Shown here one piece after another: positions 8,639-17,201 of a stretch of DNA of 48,886 nt. A program made the translations under genes and the position numbers. The DNA is from an uncultured Lachnobacterium sp. (GTDB lineage: Bacteria > Bacillota > Clostridia > Lachnospirales > Lachnospiraceae), in NCBI GenBank assembly GCA_900543445.1, contig UQRC01000018.1, forward strand, positions 1-48,886, read 5' to 3'. The first letter of the stretch is position 1, and the number at the start of each line of letters is the position of its first letter. Under the pieces are notes generated by a model. It was not told where the DNA came from, did not search any database, and saw only the letters and a program-made list of their open reading frames with translations.

Positions 8639-8706
8639 GTTAACTTTTGAAAAAAGTTAACATGTAGCGTCCGGCCTTTGCGTAGCAAAAAACTTTCATG
8701 GCCGGA
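8639..8706 (+). repeat. Dispersed two-hairpin element, copy A
   Basis: A hairpin with a 10-bp stem (GTTAACTTTT/AAAAGTTAAC, 8639-8661) is followed by core CATGTAGCGTCC, then a second hairpin closed by TCCGGCC (8670-8676) and GGCCGGA (8700-8706). It sits between the SDR gene and proS. It shares core and plan with 5880-5945, which is in the opposite orientation. Confidence 0.65.
8640..8699 (-). CDS. Possible 19-residue peptide inside the repeat element
   Basis: The minus strand of the repeat encodes ATG to TAA, MKVFCYAKAGRYMLTFFKS, with an AAGGA site about ten bases upstream. The whole frame lies within the two-hairpin element, so it may be a by-product of that repeat. In the second copy the equivalent frame has no start codon, which argues against a conserved peptide. 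Confidence 0.25.
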   Translation of the reverse strand: MKVFCYAKAGRYMLTFFKS

Positions 8707-8712
8707 TGTTCC

Positions 8713-9492
8713 TTATTTTCTTGCCAATTTTTTCTTCTGCTGGTGTCCTGCAATTGCAATATATGCAGACTGCGGAATAAATCTTCCAAGTGTTGTTGCC
8801 GCCTTAAGCGTAAATGTCGGCACAATCACCGTCTTGCGGCGCTTCATCTGGTCAACTGCATAATTTGCACAATACTCCGGCGTAATTCCAGGCAGCGCAA
8901 ACTCTACATTTGCAACCGAATTAAACTCGGTATTCACCGGTCCTGGGCACAATGCTCCGACATAAACCTGCGAACCTTCTTCCCTAAGTTCCCTTGCCAC
9001 GGCACGTGTCATACTTGCGACATATGCCTTCGACGCATAATAGGTTGCCATATACGGTCCCGCCGGAATCAGTCCAGCGGAGGACGCAACGTTTAACAGA
9101 TATCCGCCACCCTGCGAGCGCATCTTGCGAAGTACGAGTTTCGTCAGTATATGAACTGCACGGATATTGACATCGATCATATCCAGATCCTTGTCGAGCG
9201 ATGTATCAGCAAATCTGCCACAATCTCCAAATCCTGCGTTATTGATAAACACACCGATTCGTTTATCTCCCAAAGCGGACATCAAACGGAGGCATTCATC
9301 CTTTTTTGACAGATCTGCAGTCTCAATGACCACATGTGTGCCCTCCGCTTTCAGTTCATCTGCGAGCCGGTTAAGTCTTTCCTTTCTTCTTGCAACCAGC
9401 ACAAGCGAATAGCCCTCCTTCGCCAGTCTCCTTGCGAAGCATTCTCCGATTCCGGAACTTGCACCAGTCACAACGGCATAACTCTTCTTCAT
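8713..9492 (-). CDS. Short-chain dehydrogenase/reductase (SDR), DltE/YqjQ-like
   Basis: 259 residues, a classical SDR. The NAD(P) loop TGASSGIG is at residues 9-16, NNAG near 87 and the active-site YYASKAY near 155, with a serine (NVASSAG) upstream. After the dinucleotide domain, ARRKERL suggests NADP preference (inference). The C-terminus is basic (HQQKKKLARK). The substrate cannot be read from the sequence. The next gene upstream is a hypothetical protein with a short gap, so they may be co-transcribed. Confidence 0.9.
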   Translation of the reverse strand: MKKSYAVVTGASSGIGECFARRLAKEGYSLVLVARRKERLNRLADELKAEGTHVVIETADLSKKDECLRLMSALGDKRIGVFINNAGFGDCGRFADTSLDKDLDMIDVNIRAVHILTKLVLRKMRSQGGGYLLNVASSAGLIPAGPYMATYYASKAYVASMTRAVARELREEGSQVYVGALCPGPVNTEFNSVANVEFALPGITPEYCANYAVDQMKRRKTVIVPTFTLKAATTLGRFIPQSAYIAIAGHQQKKKLARK

Positions 9493-9510
9493 CCAATTCC
9501 TTCTTTCCTG

Positions 9511-9978
9511 CTATTCTCTCATCTGCTTGTTCTCCACCGCCGAATCCCGCGGTGACACATCAATTGTAATATTCTTTGAATGTTCCTTTAATTTTTCAAG
9601 GATCGTAAGCCACAGCATATGAATCTCGTATGCAAGCATCTGATCAAGCTCTACCGCATACGGGGCTAACAGGTCCACGTCGAAAAAGCGATTGCCAAGC
9701 GGCGGAACAAATGCAAGATTATACGATTTCTTCTTGTCCTCAAAGGAAGCAATCTGTTCATAGGTAATCAACAGAAATTCCTTTCCTTTATACTCACAAT
9801 GATACGATACAAAACATTCATCAAGCAGCCAGTCTTTTCCATCAATCTGCTCGGTCGGCTTTTCCGACGGATCATTGTACTCCGTCGTCTGAAACTCAAT
9901 CTTCCACTGTAATTTGTTCTCCTTTGTCTCTTTTACAAGATCCGGCAGTTTTTTTAACAATTCCGCGCTTTTTTTCAT
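9511..9978 (-). CDS. Hypothetical protein
   Basis: 155 residues, soluble, no signal peptide or membrane segment. Mixed strand/helix composition with a central FLLITYEQIASFEDKKKSYNLAFVPP stretch and a helical C-terminal third (LAYEIHMLWLTILEKLKEH). It is not recognised as a named family. A GGGAG about ten bases upstream serves the ATG and overlaps the metF 3' end, so the gene is probably translated from the metF transcript. Confidence 0.7.
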   Translation of the reverse strand: MKKSAELLKKLPDLVKETKENKLQWKIEFQTTEYNDPSEKPTEQIDGKDWLLDECFVSYHCEYKGKEFLLITYEQIASFEDKKKSYNLAFVPPLGNRFFDVDLLAPYAVELDQMLAYEIHMLWLTILEKLKEHSKNITIDVSPRDSAVENKQMRE

Positions 9979-9985
9979 AAGGCTG

Positions 9986-10855
9986 CTACTCCCTTACATA
10001 GATACTGGATAAGTTATCCATGATTGCTCCTGCAACATCCGGCTTATTCATCGAATAAATATGGATATGGTTAACACCATTTGCAATCAGATCAATGATC
10101 TGCTCAGTTGCATAAGCAATTCCGGCCTGCTTCATCGCTTCCGGATCATCCCCAAAACGATCGACAATGCTTAAGAATTTTGCAGGCACAAGATTACCGG
10201 TAAGAGAGATGGTTCTCTTCACCTGTGCGGCATTGGTTACCGGCATAATTCCCGGAACAACCGGAACATTGATTCCTTTCTGCAAAGCTTTATACATAAA
10301 ACGATAATAAATGTTGTTATCAAAGAACATCTGTGTTGTCAGATATTCACATCCGGCATCCACTTTCTCCTTCAGATGGGTGAGATCCTCATCCATCGTT
10401 GAAGCCTCCGGATGTCCCTCCGGATAACATGCACCACCGATGCAGAAATCTCCGGCAGTCTTGATCTCATGAATCAGCTCGATTGCATGATGATACTGAT
10501 CCGGAAGCGGGAAATCCGCATTCTCCGGAATATCGCCACGCAAAGCAAGAATATTCTCGATCTTACGCTCCTTCAACTGTTCGATTACAGACTGTACCTT
10601 TTCCTTCGTAGAAGAAGCACAGGTCAGATGTGCAATCGCAGGAATATGATAGGAATTGATTGTATCCGCAATCTCAACGGTATAATCACTGGTTCCGCCG
10701 GTTGCACCGTAGGTACAACTGATATAAGAAGGCTTAAGCTCAGCCATCTTGCCTACGATTGCCTTATAATTATCAAGCTGCGAACCTTTCTTTGGTGGAA
10801 ACAGCTCACAGGAAATTGTCACTTTGTCTTCTTTTAAAATTTGTGAAACTTTCAT
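9986..10855 (-). CDS. metF: Methylenetetrahydrofolate reductase
   Basis: 289 residues, a (beta/alpha)8 flavoprotein that reduces 5,10-methylene-THF to 5-methyl-THF. Signatures are ISCELFPPK at the N-terminus (catalytic Glu), ISCTYGATGG, LALRGD and the central YLTTQMFFDNN. An AGGGGA site precedes the ATG. It feeds methyl-THF to methionine synthase or the corrinoid methyl branch; the corrinoid activator about 4 kb away is consistent with that use. Confidence 0.95.
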   Translation of the reverse strand: MKVSQILKEDKVTISCELFPPKKGSQLDNYKAIVGKMAELKPSYISCTYGATGGTSDYTVEIADTINSYHIPAIAHLTCASSTKEKVQSVIEQLKERKIENILALRGDIPENADFPLPDQYHHAIELIHEIKTAGDFCIGGACYPEGHPEASTMDEDLTHLKEKVDAGCEYLTTQMFFDNNIYYRFMYKALQKGINVPVVPGIMPVTNAAQVKRTISLTGNLVPAKFLSIVDRFGDDPEAMKQAGIAYATEQIIDLIANGVNHIHIYSMNKPDVAGAIMDNLSSIYVRE

Positions 10856-10894
10856 AGTATCCCCTATCTTTTCTATTTTGTATTTTACACTCTT

Positions 10895-11398
10895 CTAAAA
10901 CTTACGCAATGCATCCGATCCGTCATCCACAGTATTTTCAATCTTTCGTATCTCAACAAAGTAAGAATAACTGTCATTGACCTTGACCTCGCAGCGATCA
11001 CCGACTTTATGTCCAAAGATTGCCGATCCAAGTGGCGACTCGCGGCTGATCAGATTCTTAAGCGAGTTGCTGCGGACTGTCGTCACAATCTTATACGTCT
11101 CCACAACATCGTCATCCTCAAAATACAGATCCACGGTATTATTCATACCGACTTCGTCCTCCGGCGAATCCTCCGATACGACCACTGCCGTACGGATCAT
11201 CTTCTCAAGATACCGGATACGGCTCTCATTCTCATTCTTAAACTTCTTTGCCGCTTTATACTCAAAATTCTCGCTGAGATCTCCCTGTGCACGCGCTTCC
11301 TTGACATCCTCAAGCGCTTCCTTCCGGACAACAAGCTTCCGATGCTCGATCTCCGCTTCCATTTTCTCTATATCTTTCTTTGTCAATTCATCATGCAT
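10895..11398 (-). CDS. greA: Transcription elongation factor GreA/GreB family
   Basis: 168 residues. An N-terminal antiparallel coiled coil carries the acidic tip in ARAQGDLSENFEYKAAK, and a C-terminal FKBP-like domain has the ISRESPLGSAIFGHKVGD motif. Gre factors trigger RNA cleavage in backtracked polymerase. I chose the ATG at 11396-11398, preceded by AGAGGTGAT; 18 earlier codons are not Gre-like. The C-terminal domain is somewhat longer and more divergent than typical GreA, so it may be a second Gre paralogue. Confidence 0.9.
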   Translation of the reverse strand: MHDELTKKDIEKMEAEIEHRKLVVRKEALEDVKEARAQGDLSENFEYKAAKKFKNENESRIRYLEKMIRTAVVVSEDSPEDEVGMNNTVDLYFEDDDVVETYKIVTTVRSNSLKNLISRESPLGSAIFGHKVGDRCEVKVNDSYSYFVEIRKIENTVDDGSDALRKF

Positions 11399-11482
11399 GA
11401 TATCACCTCTACATATAACCGTTATTTTATCATCGAATTTTGAATCCTGCAAGGTTCAAATAGACAGATTCTGCGGACAACA

Positions 11483-12115
11483 TCACAGTCGATCCGTAAG
11501 ATCAAACACCTGCATCGGTTCACTCTCGTACGCGGTACAGACTGTCATATAATAGTCATCCTTAAGCAGCCTCTCCTGGTAAAAAGCATTCTCTGTCGTG
11601 TCAACACTCTCAAGCCCGATCGACAGACCGATGCCCTCTCTCTTTGCATAACTTTCCTTGCGCGTCCAGATCCTCAAAAGTTCTGAGGCATTCATGCCGG
11701 ATTGCTCCCATAGTTTTCGCTCCTTATCCGTAAGAATCCTCTCTGCAATCCGCATTACCTGATTCGGATGTCCATCCAGCCTTGTCAGTGATTCTATATC
11801 CACACCGACTTCCTGATCACAGACTGCGCTAAGAGCATACTCTCCGGCATGGCTTACATTAAAGTAGATTTCACAATCTACAATATATGGCTTTCCATGT
11901 GCTCCGCGCGCAAATTCAAGCGTATCAAAGGAAACCCCTTCCTCTTCAAGCGCAATACGAAGCAGTACAGACACTGCAAGCCCTCTCAACTGTTCTTCCT
12001 CTGATTTCAATTTCACAAGCCGCTCTCTTCGAGCCTCCGGAATCAAAAGCATATTGCGCTCTCTACTTATCACCTCGCGCAAAGGCGCTATATTAGCATA
12101 GTAAACTTTAAGCAT
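11483..12115 (-). CDS. 4'-phosphopantetheinyl transferase (Sfp type)
   Basis: About 210 residues. It moves phosphopantetheine from CoA to a carrier-protein serine. Family motifs are GKPYI, YFNVSHAGEYA, GVDIE (Mg ligands) near residue 105 and WTRKESYAKREGIGL near 155. The ATG at 12113-12115 overlaps the uppP end and gives a normal N-terminus (MLKVYYANI). No carrier protein or synthetase is nearby, so the target is unknown. Confidence 0.9.
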   Translation of the reverse strand: MLKVYYANIAPLREVISRERNMLLIPEARRERLVKLKSEEEQLRGLAVSVLLRIALEEEGVSFDTLEFARGAHGKPYIVDCEIYFNVSHAGEYALSAVCDQEVGVDIESLTRLDGHPNQVMRIAERILTDKERKLWEQSGMNASELLRIWTRKESYAKREGIGLSIGLESVDTTENAFYQERLLKDDYYMTVCTAYESEPMQVFDLTDRL

Positions 12116-12974
12116 GAATGATTCCCACAATACCGGCAAGAAGTACGATTACCCCAAGAACGATACGATACCATCCGAATACTTTGAAGTCATGCTTCTT
12201 AATATATCCCATCAGGAACTGTATTACGATCAATGACACAACAAACGCTACCACCATACCAACGATCAGAATGACTGCCTCTCCCATCGTAAACGAGAGT
12301 CCGAATTTGATCAGTTTTAACAGGCTGGCACCAAACATAACCGGAATCGCGAGAAAGAACGTATATTCCGCTGCAACCGTTCTTGACACACCAATTAAAA
12401 GTGCTCCGACGATCGTTGCTCCGGAACGCGAGGTTCCCGGAAAAATTGCTGCGATCAGCTGAAACAGACCAATCAACATCGCGGTATCATAACCGATATC
12501 TGCGATACTGTTAATCTTTGCCGATTTCCCCTTATGATAATTCTCGATCACAATGAATGCGATACCAAACAGGATCAGCATGATTGCAACTGTCGTGTAA
12601 TTGTAAAACCACTTCTCAAACAGTTCGTCGAACAGAATTCCGACAATAGCCGCCGGAACGCAGGACACCAGAATGTGAAACCACAGGATAAAGATATCTT
12701 TTTTTATCCAGGCTCCCGGACCTTTCTTACTCAGTGGTGCCACATTATTCTTCTTGCCAAAAGGCCAGATCTGGCTCCAGAAGAGAATGACAACCGCAAG
12801 AATCGCGCCAAGCTGGATCACGACTTCAAACATGCTATAAAATTCATCGCTGACATCAAGCGGCAATACCTCATTCAGAAGGATCATGTGTCCGGTACTG
12901 CTGATTGGCAGCCACTCTGTAATACCCTCAACGATACCGAAAAGCACTGCCTTTAAAATCTCAATCAATTCCAT
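12108..12974 (-). CDS. uppP: Undecaprenyl-diphosphate phosphatase (BacA/UppP)
   Basis: 288 residues, polytopic membrane protein. The active-site signatures are GIVEGITEWLPISSTGH (residues ~13-29) and FPGTSRSGATI (~178). It recycles undecaprenyl diphosphate for cell wall synthesis and gives bacitracin tolerance in this family. The start is one base from the degV stop, and its end overlaps the PPTase start, so the three genes form a tight operon. Confidence 0.97.
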   Translation of the reverse strand: MELIEILKAVLFGIVEGITEWLPISSTGHMILLNEVLPLDVSDEFYSMFEVVIQLGAILAVVILFWSQIWPFGKKNNVAPLSKKGPGAWIKKDIFILWFHILVSCVPAAIVGILFDELFEKWFYNYTTVAIMLILFGIAFIVIENYHKGKSAKINSIADIGYDTAMLIGLFQLIAAIFPGTSRSGATIVGALLIGVSRTVAAEYTFFLAIPVMFGASLLKLIKFGLSFTMGEAVILIVGMVVAFVVSLIVIQFLMGYIKKHDFKVFGWYRIVLGVIVLLAGIVGIIHA

Positions 12975-13862
12975 TTAATTCACTCTTTCCTTTCCCCAGA
13001 AAAATAACGCAACCGTTCCCGGTCCTGTATGACTTCCGATCGTTGTACCGATCGAGTTGATCTCAACTTTACCATCCAACTTCGGGAAACGTTTCTCAAC
13101 AAGCGCTGCAACCGCCTGTGCATCCTCCATGCAGGCAGACTGGGAAATATAGCATTTTCCGGAATAATCCACGCCGCCTTCCGCCAGTTCCTCCATGCGA
13201 TCCACAATCGTGTTCATCACTTTCTTCTTCGTGCGAACTTTCTGGCGCGGAATCAGTTTTCCCTCAAAGTCCACATTCAGCAGCGGACAGATATTCATCA
13301 CACCACCGATAAATCCTGCCGTCTTCGACACTCTTCCACCCTTGATAAAGAATGTAAGATCACTCGTAAAGAACCAATGCTGCACTTCCTTTTTATGTGC
13401 CTCGGTCCACTCATACACCTCATCAATACTTTTACCTTCATCCCTAAGATCTGCAAGCTTATCCATAAGCAGACCGTAACCGGAGGAAGCCGCAAGTGAA
13501 TCAACAATATAGATCTTACGATCCGGATACTTCTCCTGCATCATCTCCTGCGCGATCTTCGCAGAATTATATACGCCTGAAATTCCGGACGAAAGCGTCA
13601 GATGCAGAATATCTTTGCCTTCTTTAAGGAATCCCTCAAAATACTCACAGAACTCATCCGCGTTGATCTGCGAAGTCTTCGTATCTGCTCCGTCTTTCAT
13701 CGCCTGATAGAACTGCTCAAACGGAATCGACTCACCCAGATCATCGCGGTAAGGCTTTCCGTCCAGTTCGAAATGAAAACATATGTAAGAAATCTCTCTT
13801 TTTTCAAAATGTTCTTTTGTTAAATCGGCTGTCGAACAACAGCTAAGAATATAATCCGACAT
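12975..13862 (-). CDS. DegV family fatty-acid-binding protein
   Basis: 295 residues. DegV/FakB proteins bind a fatty acid and present it to a kinase. The family markers are the THL-type loop TLSSGISGVYNSA near residue 90, the long substrate segment KIYIVDSLAASSGYG, and the late SIGTTIGSHTGPGT segment. The ATG at 13860-13862 is used; the in-frame TTG five codons earlier is part of the AAGGAG ribosome site. No fakA is in the window. Confidence 0.93.
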   Translation of the reverse strand: MSDYILSCCSTADLTKEHFEKREISYICFHFELDGKPYRDDLGESIPFEQFYQAMKDGADTKTSQINADEFCEYFEGFLKEGKDILHLTLSSGISGVYNSAKIAQEMMQEKYPDRKIYIVDSLAASSGYGLLMDKLADLRDEGKSIDEVYEWTEAHKKEVQHWFFTSDLTFFIKGGRVSKTAGFIGGVMNICPLLNVDFEGKLIPRQKVRTKKKVMNTIVDRMEELAEGGVDYSGKCYISQSACMEDAQAVAALVEKRFPKLDGKVEINSIGTTIGSHTGPGTVALFFWGKERVN

Positions 13863-13909
13863 TTCTTTCTCCTTCAAATAGATTGGTCAAAACACACACT
13901 CGTAATTTT

Positions 13910-13938
13910 AGTATAAAAAGCATAGAAAGGCAATACAA
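13910..13938 (-). promoter_or_regulatory. Likely degV-uppP-PPTase promoter
   Basis: -35 TTGTAT (13933-13938) and -10 TATACT (13910-13915), 17-base spacer, about 48 bases before degV. It overlaps a divergent plus-strand promoter region with -10 TATAAT at 13955-13960. Confidence 0.55.
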
Positions 13939-13983
13939 CTTATGCTATACTATATATAATTTATTTCATATTGGAGGGATCGT

Positions 13984-14136
13984 ATGAACGAGAAAGCATA
14001 CAAAACCATGAAAAGTACCGGTGCCGGAACACTTACCATCGGTATCTGTATCCTTGTTACCGGCATTGTATCCGGCATTCTTTTGATTGTAAACGGAGCA
14101 CGATTATTAAAGAACAAAGAGAGCATGACCATCTAG
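13984..14136 (+). CDS. Small single-span membrane protein (50 aa)
   Basis: A 50-residue frame starts at an ATG six bases after GGAGG (13973-13977). A charged N-terminus (MNEKAYKTMK) is followed by one hydrophobic span of about 25 residues (GTLTIGICILVTGIVSGILLIV) broken by glycines, and a basic tail (RLLKNKESM). It has its own upstream TATAAT (13955-13960) and a terminator hairpin overlapping its stop, so it is a stand-alone transcription unit on the opposite strand to its neighbours. Function is unknown. Confidence 0.75.
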   Translation: MNEKAYKTMKSTGAGTLTIGICILVTGIVSGILLIVNGARLLKNKESMTI

Positions 14137-14152
14137 GCCTGCTCTCCTTTTC
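14119..14152 (+). terminator. Terminator of the 50-aa membrane protein gene
   Basis: Arms GAGAGCA (14119-14125) and TGCTCTC (14140-14146) pair perfectly around the stop codon and are followed by CTTTTCT. Confidence 0.6.
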
Positions 14153-14157
14153 TATAT

Positions 14158-15681
14158 TTATGCCTCACTATAGGATTCGAAATTGATGCAGTTCATATAC
14201 ATATCAGAGAAATCCGGATGCATGGACAGTTCCAGATAATGCATCTTTTTTTGTATCTCAGTAAGATGCACACGTGCTTTGCGTGACACAGCCGCAAGGA
14301 TTGCGCCCTCCCCGGCCGCATTTCCTACCGTTTCCGTGACAGATAGCAGTTCTTTTGGAATCAGTCCGATTGCCGCAGCACTCTCCTTATTCAGAAAACT
14401 TCCAAATCCCCCCGCAAGAAGCACTCCTGTTATATCTTCATAAGAAAATGCCTTTTCCTTAAGCAGGACTTCGATTCCGGCTGCAATTGCAGCCTTGGCA
14501 AGCTGAAGGTTACGGATATCCTCCTGCGTCACACATACTTGCTCCGTCAGCCAGATGCATGCCTGATTTTCATAAGTACCGATGAATTTCTGCAGCTTTT
14601 CTTCTGCTTCGCCAGTCTCTGTAATCATTCCGCCCGCATCCATGAAACCATTTTCAAGGAATACCGCTAACGCATCTAAAAGTCCTGATCCGCAGATGCC
14701 CACAGCTTCTTTTCCACCAATTGTCGCAACCTCAAATCGTCCATCCGCAAACGTGACTTTTGTGATCGCGCCTTCCGCTGCCGGCATTCCCATCACAATC
14801 TCTGCTCCCTCGAACGCCGGTCCCGCTGCGGTCGCACAACAGACGAAGCCATCCGTCTGATTGCCGAGTAACATCTCTCCATTTGTTCCAATATCAAGAA
14901 GCAGCCACTGTCCGTCTGATTCTTCCGGCACCGCAGCAAGCACATCCGCTGTAATGTCCGATCCGACATACCCTGCCACACAGGGAAGAATTTCCACGCT
15001 CCGGCAGCCAGCAATTCCGATATCCGCTCCTCTATATGCGTTTCCGAACAGTTCCTCCGGTACAAAAGGCGCCACCCCGATTTTTTCCGGCGAAATTCCG
15101 GCAAACAGATGACACATAACGGTGTTGCCCGCAACAGTCAGTCTCTCAATCTCCCCTTTTTGGTGCGCGGCTGCACATAAGTTTTCAAGCATCCGGCCGA
15201 TCTGTCCTGTGATTGCCTTGTGCAGTGCATCCAATTCGCCGGCTCCCGCCCGCTCAATACGGGACACAACATCTGCTCCGTATGTCTTCTGCGCGTTCGG
15301 TGCGCTCTGCGTAGCAAGAAGTTCGCCGTTTTGTGCATCGATCAGATGACAGACTACCGTTGTTGTTCCGATATCACACGCCGCACACAAAGCCGCCTTA
15401 CCATCCGGCTGATAATGATTATGACAAATTCCACGCTCTGCAATCCTGGTTTTGGCTTTCTTTTCAAGAACAATATGCATTCCATCTGCAACCAAAGTCT
15501 TGCAGGCAAGAACCTCTCCTTGGCCTGCGATCTCCACTTTGCATTTGCCGCAGCGTCCCAATCCTCCGCACGGAGCCTCGATTTCTGTAATTTTCTGCTG
15601 CTTAAGGAAGGTCAGAATCGTCTGTCCCCGCCTCGCAGTATATTCATTTATCGTTCCGTTCCTTGTAATCGTAATTTTCAT
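14158..15681 (-). CDS. Reductive activator of corrinoid proteins (RamA/RACo type, ferredoxin + ASKHA/DUF4445)
   Basis: 507 residues. The N-terminal 2Fe-2S ferredoxin domain has cysteines in PCGGLGRCGKC plus a later LAC. A linker follows, then an ATPase-like domain with DIGTTTV near residue 103, DIGTNGEM near 258, GICGSGLLDAL near 320 and LAGGFGSFL near 430. Family members use ATP to reset Co(II) corrinoid proteins to Co(I). No corrinoid methyltransferase lies beside it, so its client is elsewhere, perhaps a MetH lacking its own reactivation domain. metF and a full cobalamin operon are in the same region, which fits. Confidence 0.9.
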   Translation of the reverse strand: MKITITRNGTINEYTARRGQTILTFLKQQKITEIEAPCGGLGRCGKCKVEIAGQGEVLACKTLVADGMHIVLEKKAKTRIAERGICHNHYQPDGKAALCAACDIGTTTVVCHLIDAQNGELLATQSAPNAQKTYGADVVSRIERAGAGELDALHKAITGQIGRMLENLCAAAHQKGEIERLTVAGNTVMCHLFAGISPEKIGVAPFVPEELFGNAYRGADIGIAGCRSVEILPCVAGYVGSDITADVLAAVPEESDGQWLLLDIGTNGEMLLGNQTDGFVCCATAAGPAFEGAEIVMGMPAAEGAITKVTFADGRFEVATIGGKEAVGICGSGLLDALAVFLENGFMDAGGMITETGEAEEKLQKFIGTYENQACIWLTEQVCVTQEDIRNLQLAKAAIAAGIEVLLKEKAFSYEDITGVLLAGGFGSFLNKESAAAIGLIPKELLSVTETVGNAAGEGAILAAVSRKARVHLTEIQKKMHYLELSMHPDFSDMYMNCINFESYSEA

Positions 15682-15722
15682 AGTATGTTTCCTAAATTAT
15701 ATTCTATATTTTCTTGTGAGGA

Positions 15723-16991
15723 TCATTCCAGTTCTGTCATTCCACCGAGCAGAATTCCGACATTGTCCTGATAGATCGTATCGAACTGCTCCATTGGCAG
15801 AGGATTCACGCCTTTACCCGCTTCGATTGTGTATCCCGGTCTGTCATACTGCTGTATAAACCAGTCCTTGTAACCGGCATAAGCCGACTCACCCGGTGTC
15901 TCTTCCGGTGTATAACCGCTCACACTTGCAAAATACTGTGCGATCGCATAAGCTTTCTCCGGTTCATAATCCAGATAACGCCAATAGATCACCTCTCCCT
16001 GTGTATGGTACGCAAGGATCAAAGCGAAATCATGCATTCTCGTGAACTGATACATTGCCACACTCTCCGGCTCAGACAGCGGCATCGGTCCGACATAATC
16101 ACGTGGCGCAGGCTTCGTATATCCGGCCGCATATTTGATCCGCTTCGCCTCTTCCCATCCTGCCGGGAACTGCAGATTTAAATCCACTCCACGGATATTC
16201 GCTTTCCAGCCATCCGGAAATGCAATTTTCGGATAGGTCGCCGCAATCCGCATCGCACTTCTATAAAAGCGGCCGGAATCCAAAAGCCCATTGACGAGAT
16301 CCACACCATCCGGATTGACAAGCGGTACCAGATAAAGTGTAAACTCCTCGAACAAATTCGGAACATTCACACCCTCATACGGTTCTTCCGACACATACGA
16401 TTTCAGCAATTGCTCCGCAAACTTTAATAGTATCGGTGTTGTAATGCTTTCGTTCGCATGGAAGGATGCATTGTACGCCACCTCCGTCGGTCCGTTTCCC
16501 ATCTTAATATAGTAGATACCATTCCCCATCACACTGAGTCCGATACTTCCACTTTCCACATATGGATACCGCGCGGTCAGTCCGTCGATCACCCACTCTG
16601 TGAGCAGGGATGTATACGGAAGTGTTTCCTCCACCAGATCAAACGCAAGCGGCACGGTAAGCATTGTGCCGATCTGCAGATTGTTATCCTCCACATCCGG
16701 ATTTGCCTGCCGGATCAAAGCAACCGTCGTATCATGCATCTTTGCAATCTCATAAAGGCTGTCACCGGACTTTACGAGATGCGTCGTGAATCCCTGCAGA
16801 TACGGCTTCAACAAATTCCATACCATGTCATTTACCACACAGGCCTTATTCTCTCCGACGAAGTTCTCCAAGGCACGGCATGTTTTGGGACCGAACATTC
16901 CATCTGTCGTGATATCATACCCCGCCCGCTTTAATGCAAGCTGAACATAGCTTACCAGTATTCCCTGATCTCCCGGATACAATTTTCTCAT
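15723..16991 (-). CDS. M14-family peptidoglycan endopeptidase with PG-binding and LysM domains
   Basis: About 422 residues in three parts: a peptidoglycan_binding_1 domain (residues ~1-60, GDQGILVSYVQLAL...FGPKT), a LysM repeat (~70-115, VKSGDSLYEIAKMHDTT), and an M14 zinc carboxypeptidase domain (~130-420). The zinc ligands are His/Glu in FHANE and His in AYHTQGE; the catalytic Glu is in YTIEAGKG. The plan matches gamma-D-glutamyl-L-diamino acid endopeptidase I of sporeformers. There is no signal peptide, as in the sporulation-related ENP I. The ATG at 16989-16991 is preferred over a GTG three codons earlier; the RBS is weak either way. Confidence 0.9.
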   Translation of the reverse strand: MRKLYPGDQGILVSYVQLALKRAGYDITTDGMFGPKTCRALENFVGENKACVVNDMVWNLLKPYLQGFTTHLVKSGDSLYEIAKMHDTTVALIRQANPDVEDNNLQIGTMLTVPLAFDLVEETLPYTSLLTEWVIDGLTARYPYVESGSIGLSVMGNGIYYIKMGNGPTEVAYNASFHANESITTPILLKFAEQLLKSYVSEEPYEGVNVPNLFEEFTLYLVPLVNPDGVDLVNGLLDSGRFYRSAMRIAATYPKIAFPDGWKANIRGVDLNLQFPAGWEEAKRIKYAAGYTKPAPRDYVGPMPLSEPESVAMYQFTRMHDFALILAYHTQGEVIYWRYLDYEPEKAYAIAQYFASVSGYTPEETPGESAYAGYKDWFIQQYDRPGYTIEAGKGVNPLPMEQFDTIYQDNVGILLGGMTELE

Positions 16992-17201
16992 TCTTATCAC
17001 ACTTTATTTCGCATTCTATTTATTGTATGCATTTTCCGGTGTAAGGTACAATATATCGAAATCGTTTTTATATTTTCGCCAATTGTGTTATTATAATAGC
17101 ATGTTTATAAACAATTCAATTTGTTCGTTCTTCGAACTCTCGAAATTGCATTATCATCATATATTGTAAATTCTAATTTTTCAATAGGAGGAATATAACA
17201 C

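Noticed and set aside
14158..15681. Glycyl-radical or hydroxyacyl-CoA dehydratase activator
   Set aside because: The N-terminal 2Fe-2S domain and DUF4445 layout match corrinoid activators, not the small BadF-type activators.
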